A stretch of 64,000 nt of DNA from Setaria digitata. Taxonomy: Eukaryota > Nematoda > Chromadorea > Rhabditida > Setariidae. The notes beneath the pieces are model-generated. The model ran no database searches. It was not told where the DNA came from and was given only the letters and a program-made list of their open reading frames with translations. Positions 36,823 through 47,260 of this stretch are shown piece by piece; positions within the stretch are counted from its first letter, which is position 1, and the number at the start of each line of letters is the position of its first letter. The stretch covers positions 310,001-374,000 of the forward strand of contig RCAB01000018.1 in assembly GCA_003640385.1 (NCBI GenBank). The letters run 5' to 3'. The position numbers were made by a program, and so were the translations under genes.

Positions 36823-37698
36823 GATGTGTATTTTCTTCTGTGTTCCATTTAATCTTCGTACGTTATGGCGGGATCATTTTTTCGTGAAAATTCTGGAAGG
36901 ATCTAAAAGCTCAGGAGGTATCAAGTTTTCTCAGGACGAAAGCAACTACAGGAAGAATCTGTTGCAAAGCATTCCGGTCAGAGTTGAGTTTAGGATGTGG
37001 AATTATACGATTCTGATACCGAAAGGAATTTTGATGGGTATTTATTTCTGCGGTTTTGGGAAGAATTTAGAAAAAAATTTTTCAGGGGATAGGGGTAGGT
37101 TTAGATGTGTGGTTTATTTGAGCTTTAAGTCGGAGTCGACGGAAAGATTAAATTTAAGGTTGTCCTCTCCTTGAGATAATAGAGAAGGTAGGCTTAAGCC
37201 TTAGTGCATTTACATTTAAGTGGTTGAGTTGGATAAAGCAAATATTAGAGAGATTTGTGTAAATAGATTCGATGTTTTCATCCGTGGCTGCTGCATGTCT
37301 TTGACATCAGCGCATGAAAAGTATTTGGTGCTGAGAGTTGTCAATCTCGTTATTCTGTATATATGTAAAGCATGAAACTCTCTTAGTAGCGTTTAAGATT
37401 ATATAGATGTGTCGTTCATCTAAATATTATTCAAGCTTCTTGTACAGTTTTCTGAACAGAGGTGACTGCTTCTAAGGAATGCATGTTTCTCAATGCATTT
37501 ACTGATATTCTTGCACTAAATTGAAATGTCATGGAAAATTTCAGCTTTTACCAATATCAAATTCAAGCTCACGTGAATTTTCTCGATTCTTTTATCGGAC
37601 TTCCTTTTCCTTTTTTTCACTTTTTTTTATAGGACGATCGAGTACGTGCACTGCCAAGATCTTCATTTTATTTGAAATCTTGCTCGAATCGCTCTTAC

Positions 37699-37720
37699 TA
37701 AAATTTAGTCTGCTTTCTTA
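37699..37720 (+). promoter_or_regulatory. Candidate spliced-leader acceptor for the CPD gene
   Basis: AAAATTTAG ends at 37708, twelve nucleotides before the ATG at 37721; fits trans-splicing and supports this start. Confidence 0.45.
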
Positions 37721-40700
37721 ATGGCATTTTGGATCCTAGCATGGATTATATGTAATGTAGGACTTAGTGCGGCCATAAGCTGGGACAGCGAAATTATTAC
37801 TAGTTCAGCTGAATTAAGTCTTTCCCATCATGATACACTGTGGATCTATTTCGGTAATAAATCTGAGGATGTTTCAATTTTTCATTCTCGTGAATATATG
37901 CAGAATCGTGTTGGCAAGCTCAAGGATATCGATCCAGAAAGGTTGATTCCAAACTTTTTTTTTTCAGCGAGAAAAGTTGTCAGTTTTTTGTACCCAGTTC
38001 GTAGATATTGAAATTATTACTTCAGTCGGAAGTTTAAGGGAAAATTTCTTTGGAGAACAAAAGCTTACCCATCTTCGGTTGTCATTTGTAGAATTTTCAA
38101 TCATGATTATCTTTCGATGACGGCTTGGCTAAAGGAATATGCAGCGAAATATCCAAATATAACATGGTTATATTCTATCGGTGAGAGTGTCAGAAACAAA
38201 ACGTTATGGGTATTGGCCATTTCAAGAAGTCCTCGTATTCATAGGCTAGGTGTTCCAGAAATCAAATATGTTGCAAACATGCATGGGAATGAGGTACTCC
38301 TGTTTATCAATTTGATGTTTTCGTCGTAAGTTCCATGGAATCAATAGTTCAGAAAACTTGGTTTTACTGATTTTATTAGTTAATTGTATAACATATGTCA
38401 GAGCAGATTATGGTGCTGTCTGATCTTTAAATAACTGTGGAGATATGTGTTTGGTTTTTTCATTTTTTTTTATAAATATATTATCATGGATCAAATTTTT
38501 TCTTTAAAAATGATTTTTTCATTTCAGCTTCCAGTAATCTAAGGCGTATATTTTGAAGCAATCCATGAGAATAGCGCCAACTGTTATTTCTCTCCATAAT
38601 TTAGTAAAATCATATCATTGCATAAAATTTTCTGAACGTTTTTATAAAGGAACAGTTGGAGATTGTTATTTTCACGTAGTATTTAAGGTTGTAGGCCGGG
38701 AAGCAATGCTCTATCTTATCGCGTTATTGTGTGATAATTATGGGAAGAACAGATATTTGACTAGTTTGATAGACAGTACTCGAATTCATATAATGCCTTC
38801 AATGAATCCTGATGGTTATGAAATGGGAAGTGAAGGCGATCGTTCTGGCTTTGCTGTAAGCTTAGATTATGACCCACTTATGACTGATTGAAATTTCCTT
38901 GGTCTGAAATCTTTAAATTCTCAGCGCTTCATTTTATTTACCGCATTAAATGATTTATATGTTTCATATTAATATGGTAAAAAAAGAAACATCTTACGGA
39001 AGCAAAATGAAAGTAATAATGTTATTCCAAAAAGGAACTAAATAGCGTTATTTTCACAATTCTTTCTACAACGTTCACCAGCCAAAAGTTTCTATTTTAA
39101 TGCCTTTTCTGCTAATTTCAAATTCATATATATTTAAGGGTTTTTCAGGGTCGTTCAAATGTTCATGGCATTGACCTGAATAGGAATTTTCCGGCACGTT
39201 TTCCTACACATCGGGAAATTTCTGGCGGAATGTTTCTTGAAAAGGAAACAATGGCAGTTATTAAATGGTTTCGGGAATACCCTTTTGTCCTTTCTGCTAA
39301 TTTTCATGGAGGTTTATGCTTAACTGCAATCACACTTCTGTTGTACTAATTAGCTATTTCAAAAATCCCCGACTCTTTATTCACTGTATAAATGTTTCCT
39401 GAAAATTTTGTGGAATTTGAGTAGGAATTAGGTTTTTTTTTTCTTTTTGACAAGTCGTGAAAATGTTAAATGTCGACCGTGGCTTTTATTGCCAAGATTT
39501 TCATTAAAAACTTCGCTTAAATTTGCTTCACACAGTTGATTTGGAGGTTCCGTTTCTAAAATGGTTCACTTCTCTATTCATGTTTTGCTTATGGAGGAAT
39601 GAGCTGAAGATTTTGAAAGTTGGTGTCATAGCTTATTTAAAACATTCAGTAAAAACTTAGCATTCTTAGATATTTTTTTGCAGTAAAATGGGAACGATGT
39701 AATGGTTGTTAATTACTTTTTTGTCGTCATTTACAATCTTTATTGACTGTAAAAGGTTTATGAAGAACAACACTGGCTTTTCAGGTTCCTTAGTAGCTAA
39801 TTATCCGTATGATGATTCAACGGCAGGAAAGGACAATATTTATTCACCGACCGCTGATGATCGCCTGTTCGTAGCTTTAGCATATTCTTATGCTCGATCA
39901 CACACCAATATGTGGAAGACGGGACGAAGGTGGAAGAGTTTTCTTTTTATTTAATTATAGGTCTTGAATGATTTATTTCAACGAAATGCTGACACAGGAT
40001 TTTAATCACGTTGATCTCTGGAAAAAGCTTGTACCAATTAAATTCAATGTTTGGACTTCTCTTAGAAATTTTGTGTTGAAGATGTGGCTTGAGCTTTGAT
40101 GGTGATTTCTTTGTTCATGGTATTACAAATGGTGCAATGTGGTACCACGTTGCTGGTGGAATGCAAGATTGGCAATATATACACACAAATTGCTTAGAAA
40201 TTACAGTCGAAATGGGTTGCTACAAATTTCCTTGGAAAAATATGTTGCCGAGACTATGGAATGAGCACAAGTATTCACTTCTTGCTTTCATGGAATATGC
40301 CCACCGCGGTGTGTTTTACTTTATTTCCTTGTTTTAGAGTATACGCCATTTCTTTCTTTATTGTTTCTGCTTGTTTGTTTCTTCTTGTTTTCGGAAATCG
40401 CTATAGTAATGAGTACATTGTGATGAGAAACGGATAAACTGGTAGATGATTTATGGAAGAATGAGTGATTTTAAGATTTGGCATTTTCTTAATATTTACT
40501 GAAGTTATTTCATGATCAGGCATAAAAGGATTTGTGGTTAATCAGTGGGGATATCCAATCAAAAACGCTATAATATCAGTTAGTCAAGGGAAAAATATAA
40601 CAACAACGGATGCGGGTGAATTCTGGCGGATTCTATTGCCCGGTACATACACGGTATTCTCTTTGTTGACTTTTGAAAATTAACACGTAAGCAAAATATC

Positions 40701-41333
40701 AAAATTCTTGTTCATTTTATTTCAAATGAAATATTTATTATTCTTTAAGGTAATGGTTAGTCATCAGAAGTACTTGGCGCAAAGTTTTAATATAACTATC
40801 GATGAAGGATCTGCTAAACATATCAATGTCACACTCGAGAAAAAAATCTGCATGGAAAATAGTTAAGAGCAAATGCTCTTTAAGTGCCTTGAAATAGTCT
40901 CTGGTTTTCGTTTTGTTATAAAGCTAAATGACTTTGTACTGCAATTTAAAGGTAGTATTCAAAAGTTAGCTCAATAATTAAAAAAAAATGCTTAAATTTG
41001 ACTACATTGAAGCATTTGGTGGTATTCATGTAAGAGGAGAAGGGTCAGTACGTATTGCGGTGTTTGGTGTGGATTCCCTGGGGAAGTCGATAGTAGAGGA
41101 ACTATCAAATGCTACATGCTTACCGGAAGATTTGTTTGTTCGAACCCTTCAGCATTCTACCTTGCATTTGCTTCTATCTCCCTTGTCAGCAGAACAAACT
41201 ATTTATCTAAAGGTATTTTCTGTTTAGATGTGCAGATAATGAAGATTGGAGTTTTGACCGCAAATAACAGTAGCTTCCAAATTAGCTCCATTAACAGAGT
41301 TAATTAGACTTTAATTATATGTGTTAAAGTTCT

Positions 41334-41378
<45 letters not shown>

Positions 41379-44300
41379 AAATACACATATATTCAAAGTT
41401 ATTATTAAATATTATTGTTGTTGTTATATATATATAACATATATATATATATATATTAAATTATTTGATATCTGTGTATATATAAAATTACTGAAGCTCT
41501 TAAGATTATGTTATGAGTATATCAGCAGTGCTGGAGATGACTTCGACCCCACTAATATTTTTTACTTCATATTTATTATTTGTTACTTTTTAATGTTATA
41601 TTTATAAATGTACTGCTCCCATATTGCGCATTTTTTTATACAGTTGAGCTTTCACCTATCTCGAAGATTTTGAAGATTTGTGATTCATTATTTTAGTTTG
41701 CAGGACCACGAATTCGATGTGCTGTTATTGTTTGGACAAGGACTACCAAAATCAACATTATTTAGCGCTGGAATTAATACTCCTAGTCAATTCGACCAAA
41801 GAAAATTTGATGACAGTTTAATGGTGTAGGTGTATTATTTGCATACTTCTCAATTTCGCTTTTGTTTAATTTTGCTTTCACTGAAACGGTTGATTATTCG
41901 AATTATCTGTCTACTGTTGGTCTAAACTGTTTGCTTAATACCTGTCTCATGTCTTAACATTTATTGGAATAATTGGAAAATCGATATTTCACTCAAAGAA
42001 ATATTGAAAATTAGTATTTCTTTCCTTAACTGGATCACCCAAAATTGTTTTTATTTTTCAGAGCATTAGGCAATAAAACAATTAGCTGTGCTAATCATAT
42101 GCTGGGCAGGTCAGTATCATCGATGGTCGATGGATTGAACATGATGAAAACATTTCAACTAGGTGTCTCGTTAGGTTGTGACCTCAGTCAGCCGGAGTTA
42201 ACGTTTTCTGCTGTTGCCGCAATTTTACAAGTATGGATGGTTACAAAATTTCAAATTATTGATGAAGTCATTACTTCTTATTCGTAGATTTTAAATTTTA
42301 TAACTCTGTGGTATCTTGGAATATTAAAATAAAATTTTAGGTTATTATAAGTGTTTATAATGGTGTGAAAATTGTTGAAACTAAATATCCAGTTGTGTCG
42401 CCTACCAGTTTGGCAGTGACAAAGACATTAAAGCCAAGTAATGCTAACCACATGGAGATGAATTGTATTTCGTTGACCAATGTTGGCTTGATGAAAGTTA
42501 TGGTATTTGGGGATGGCCGTGTGCCGTATATACTTATAATGGCTGTCGAACAGGTTCATTAATCCTAAAACAATAACTGTAAGCATAATGAGACTTTTAA
42601 AAATCTTAGGGGTCTCAGAAACAGAAAAAAAAATATTTTCTCGCATCTGTCCACGGAATTTCATTTTACAGGATTTATTATTTTGCACAACATTTTTTTT
42701 TATATTGTCTGAAGTTATTAGGAAAAAAAAAATGGAATTTTCACCTGTTTTCCTTTTAGAAAACATCCTCTTTGGTCTATGAACTTGCAGCCGATCTTTG
42801 TTCAAAATCAACAAGAAGTCAGCTTGTCCGTGGACTGTTGAATACCGCAACGTTAATTTTAATTCCCAGTATACCATTCACGCAAACGTATTGCCATGAT
42901 TATTTGTCGGTGGTACAATTTAGACCATTCATTGAACAGGTTTTGGATATTTACCCTCTTACTGATTACGTTATGCTGTTCGCGACTGGTGGTATGAAGG
43001 TGCGCTACACTGATGCTTCCAAACTGGGAAGAGCGAAAGATTTAGCATTTAGTTATGTCTCACACCATTCATTAATGAAATCAAGTGAAAGTGAAATATG
43101 TAGCAGGTAAATGTGGTATTAATCTACTTTCAAATCTATAAAGGTGCTGTTCAAATAGGTGATAATAACATTTTGTTTTTCATAGTCTGCAGTTATAAGT
43201 GCGAGTGACTCTTCCTTTCCTTTTTTTTTTTTTTTGCTTGACATTGAAAGATTTTTTTTTTTTTACTTCCTATACTGTGGTCATAGTTTCTTAGTTTACT
43301 GAAGTATATTAATTCTGAAGTCATATTTCAGAATCAAACGCAGAAATTAGGAATCTGAATTTAAAATTAGGAATCTGAGGCGTTTAAATGAAGGAACAAG
43401 TATGTCCATTTCCCAGTAGTTTTTTTTTCAACTTTAAATATTTTTCTTTAATCTCGTTTGAAAATATCTCTTGTAATTATTTTCCGGAAGTCTATTTTTT
43501 TCAGGAGAGATTTCTTGCCAGAACCAACCATAAGTGAGCTACAGTGGGATATGGAAAAATGGCGGGAGGCACCAGATATTCTGCTTATACAAATGGCTTG
43601 TTGCTATGAGGACCATGGAACAGGAGATTTTTATGAAGAAAATAAAGCTTCATTAATTTCGACTCTTTCTAAGGTTTATCTTCTATAAAGTTAAAAAAAT
43701 AAGATTTCCTTTTATAGTAGTACACCAATATGAAAAGATATTCAACAATGAACTAGTGATAGAAAGATTTCTCCAGTGGACGCGTTGTTTCAGGCATTGT
43801 TAATCTTCCTTTTCACTCAAATTCATCGTTGTTTTTGAAAATTCTCATTACATTAATCTTTTCATGCTTTTTTATCACATTGTTGACGATTAGTTTATTC
43901 TCAACAAGAGTATGTTAAGACTTTCTGAACCTTTTCTAGAAGGTACAAGGTTTGTCGGGTACTATCAAAGGAACCTACGGTAGTCCAGTAAAGGCACCGG
44001 TAAAATTATCAGTTGGTGATCTTGTCTTTTATACAAAACTTGATGGTTATTATTATATTTGGTTATCGCCAGGAGTTTACACCATTGATGTATACAAGGA
44101 TAATTACCAGCCGTACACTTTTTCCGCTGAAGTACATCTCTGTTTCTACATTTTCTTAAACATATTTATTTACTCATACAAGACCTCGAATAGCCGTTTT
44201 TCATAAGATTTTAATTTTTCTACTTATATTAAATTGTTCCGATAAATTTCAATAATGTTTAATAAAAATAAAACACAGTATTTGAGAGTTCCTCGAATTC

Positions 44301-44762
44301 CAACTTAAAAGAATTTTTTTAAAACTCTCAAATCTGAATACTTCCAGGTTCTGTTATCTAAGCAAACGGTACATAATGTGTTGCTGGAGAAGTCTCCCTT
44401 CTCATTTTCTTCGTTGTTCAGAAGAGGAAATCTTTTTGTTTCGTTCATTACACTCTGCATGTTTTCATTTGTCTTTGTAAGTGTCTTACTTTATTATTCA
44501 TAGTGTTCCACGAAGGTTATGAGATAATAAATTCAAAATGTTGGAACCAGAACCCGGTTCTATGCAGATTAAAACTGTAAAACCTTGAAATGCCTTCCAG
44601 ATTAGTCTGCACCGATTATGTGTTGTTCGTAAAGCAAAATCAGTGAGGCGATGGGGAGATGGTTTCGAGCGCCTTCCTTTGAATGATTTCGATTCTGATG
44701 CATCATCGGGTGATGATGTTGTTCTTGATTCGACCAGATTACCTCTTCACAGGCCTTATTAA
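37721..44762 (+). CDS. cpd: Carboxypeptidase D-like membrane protein, one active and one dead M14 domain
   Basis: Type I secretory-pathway metallocarboxypeptidase that trims C-terminal Lys/Arg in family members. Seventeen inferred exons (37721-37941, 38092-38293, 38688-38855, 39149-39311, 39785-39929, 40082-40308, 40520-40653, 40750-40861, 41013-41212, 41704-41825, 42062-42230, 42341-42553, 42760-43106, 43505-43673, 43940-44131, 44348-44476, 44601-44762) give 1024 aa. A signal peptide occupies 1-18. Domain 1 keeps zinc ligands H138 and E141 (HGNE) and H250 (NFHGG), the substrate-binding DLNRNF (206-211) and catalytic E343 (EITVE), followed by a transthyretin-like domain ([20 protein letters not shown]). 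Domain 2 (about 460-930) aligns only by outline and lacks these residues. A helix at about 957-975 precedes a tail with GDGFERL and acidic residues, like the CPD cytoplasmic tail. The link from exon 8 to exon 9 is the weakest joint. Vertebrate CPD has three domains. Confidence 0.88.
41337..41376. repeat. (AT)n microsatellite
   Basis: About 40 bp of pure AT dinucleotides in the intron between CPD exons 9 and 10; shorter AT tracts follow at 41426-41457. Confidence 0.9.
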
Positions 44763-45775
44763 AGAGTTATGATTTATTAGTCAGTGTGTTCAGGATTTTT
44801 TCAATGTTATTTTTGCTTTGATCGTAATGTGTTTCTCTCACTTTGACCTGGAATTTATATTTTCCGAAATTCTGTGCGTTATATCATGTTTATAATGTAT
44901 TTCTTTTACATATTGCTACAATTTTGTTTATTGTTATATTAAAGCATCCTGGATTTAGTGGTGTTACTGCTGGTTTTAACGCACTTAATAAGCTCTCGAG
45001 TTAGTTCTCTTTATTTCTTTGCAGTAAAAATCGACATAATGTTAATTCAATACTTTAGCGACTACAAGAAAAAGTTGGTTACGTGTCAAAGNAAGTGCAA
45101 CCAAATTCATCCCACATATAATACATTCATTTTCAATATAGTCGTTTTTTTACGTGTCAAAGAAATTATGTTGTCATCACTTCTGTGCTTAAATAATACA
45201 GTAAAAGTTTTCGTAGGACATAATTTTGAGAATTGTGGGTTTTGTCATCCAAAAAAGTGAGAAAAGGCTGAGTGGAGGAAGGGTGCTCATTAAATAAGTA
45301 ATTTACCTGTTTGAACTCTTCTGAATATTTTGATCATTTGTACAGTAATTCATTGTATTTATTTTAGAGACAGGCTTTTTTATAACTGGATTCAATTGTT
45401 TGCCGTTTACTTTTTCAGATTTTGCTCGCATTTTATTTTCTCCATTGTGTTATCCTGTAAACAAGTATCGCTATCACTTTCTTAGGGTTCCTAGCATGTT
45501 ACTAGCTAGGTTCACCGCATTTATCTCGATTATACAATTTTGCTGTCTAGTTTGCGCGTTTTACTTAGTAGTTTTATTTCATCCTTTATTTCTAAACTAT
45601 CAATTGCTGAAACTTCTTATTTGCATTCTTTTATCACCAACATGTTTTAACTGTCGCATTTTTTTTTTTCTTTAATACTCTAAGTTGTTATTTTCGTAAC
45701 TTTCACGTGCATTGGAAGCCAAAATATGTTTTTTGTTTGAAAAGTAGGATAAAAAGAACATATCACTTTGAACAG

Positions 45776-45868
45776 GTAAAGCATGAACAAGGTTTTCAAC
45801 CACGAGTAGTTCAGAGCATTTGGGATCAACTCAAGCGAGCCGCGTCTGATCCGACTCCAAAGGATTAA
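45776..45868 (+). CDS. Orphan terminal exon (alternative CPD tail or unknown gene)
   Basis: After an acceptor (CACTTTGAACAG) comes a 93-nt open block, phase 0, reading VKHEQGFQPRVVQSIWDQLK and then RAASDPTPKD before TAA. It is far less AT-rich than its surroundings and looks like real terminal coding sequence. It could be an alternative last exon for the CPD gene: the exon ending at 44476 is also in phase 0 at its end, and such a splice would replace the normal cytoplasmic tail. Alternatively it belongs to a separate small gene whose other exons I cannot see. I do not recognise the peptide. Confidence 0.45.
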   Translation, partial: VKHEQGFQPRVVQSIWDQLKRAASDPTPKD

Positions 45869-46527
45869 ATTATGAACGGAACTTTGCCCTCAGACGTGAT
45901 GTATTACTTCTCTGCACATCACATATATATCTGGCTTGTTTCCATTAATTATTTCCTTTTTTTTTTTCAACTATAACTGTGAATTTAGAAACACGGAATC
46001 TTAAACTGTTGAGCACCTGTCTATCATGTCCAAGTTTGATTTCCTTACATCCAAAGTAGTAAATTACCTGAACAGCCAGCCTCAAAAATCGTGAGCTAGG
46101 TGAATAATCCAAGCATAACATAAAGCCAAATAAAACAAGGATTAACAACGGGCTTAGAAGTGACAAGTGGGTTTCGGTGACACAATCCACGTTTTTCATT
46201 TTCTCACTGTCTCTGATAACAAAACAGTCAAAGAATACTTCATTACAGGTACAACATATCTGAATGGATATTTTAATTTAAATATAGGTTATAAATAAAT
46301 CCACTGATAAAGTTACAAGTTGATCAAACAGCAATCCTTGCACAACATCAATCAAGGAATTATGAATAGAGATATTTGAAGCAAAAATATGTTACCATAT
46401 TTGCAACATTAATAACACAAAATGTAATTAATTCATTTTGGAAAAAAAATTTTTGGAAAAATATAAAAAAAAAGTAAGGTAGGATACAAATTCTGCTTCT
46501 CAGTATGGACACACATCTATCAAAGAG

Positions 46528-46529
<2 letters not shown>

Positions 46530-46559
<30 letters not shown>
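46530..46559. repeat. Poly(A) tract, 30 nt
   Basis: Uninterrupted run of A just downstream (in minus-strand sense) of the filamin stop codon. Simple repeat; a retroposed tail is not indicated because no adjacent insertion is recognisable. Confidence 0.85.
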
Positions 46560-46560
<1 letters not shown>

Positions 46561-46619
46561 AGTAATATTGAATCCTATGGGATATCATGAATGACGACGA
46601 TGCAATTCGAAAGCAATCC

Positions 46620-47220
46620 TTAAAACGAAATGGCAAATGGCGAGCCCGGTACATCAGCATCACCATATTTGATAAAGATGTTGCCCTTCACTTCTTCTTG
46701 AACAAGATATTGCACTATATACTGACCATTACCAAGATGTCGCAATGTGATTTCTTCGCATGGGCCTCTCGATGTAAGTAGACCAACACATAAAACATTG
46801 TCCCCTAAATAACTTTTAACTTTATTCGCTGCTTCTTTTAAGTCTATTCCTTCTATTGAACCTCACTGAACTTCGGTATTCTAGTGACCATATGTCGTCT
46901 CTGATTAATAAGCCCAACTCTCACCTCTTTTATATGTAATAAGCTTGTAACAATACTTGTATATTTAAAACAGAATAATGAAGGAAAAAGAAACAAACCA
47001 GCAAGAGCGGTATCGATACTGAAAACAGCTAACCGTCCAGGGAAAAATTTATTTAATCCAGGACCCTTAACAACAACCTTCTTCGCATCTCCAGAAAAAA
47101 CTGGAATTTGCTGGGTTACTTCTTCCTTGATTTTAGCACACGCATCAATCTGAAATTCGGAATTCCTTTGTGGGGTTCATATATATATATATATATACCT
47201 GTTTGAACTCTTCTGAATAT

Positions 47221-47260
<40 letters not shown>

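Larger units (their letters stand above)
36531..37720. other. Intergenic between LTV1 and CPD
   Basis: Begins with the presumed LTV1 3' untranslated region (AATAAA at 36817-36822). A 123-aa plus-strand open frame at 36803-37174 is longer than expected by chance for this AT content and is somewhat G+C-richer, but it shows no domain and starts near the poly(A) signal, so I do not call it a gene. Confidence 0.5.
44763..46619. other. Intergenic between convergent CPD and filamin genes
   Basis: AT-rich; hydrophobic-looking frames at 44958-45260 and 45400-45675 are T-rich chance frames. It holds an orphan terminal exon (45776-45868), an ambiguous base at 45092, a 28-bp sequence repeated in filamin, and a 30-nt A run at 46530-46559. 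Confidence 0.6.

Noticed and set aside
45400..45675. Hydrophobic 91-aa frame that could suggest a membrane protein
   Set aside because: T-rich DNA automatically encodes Phe/Leu/Ile-rich frames; no splice or family support.
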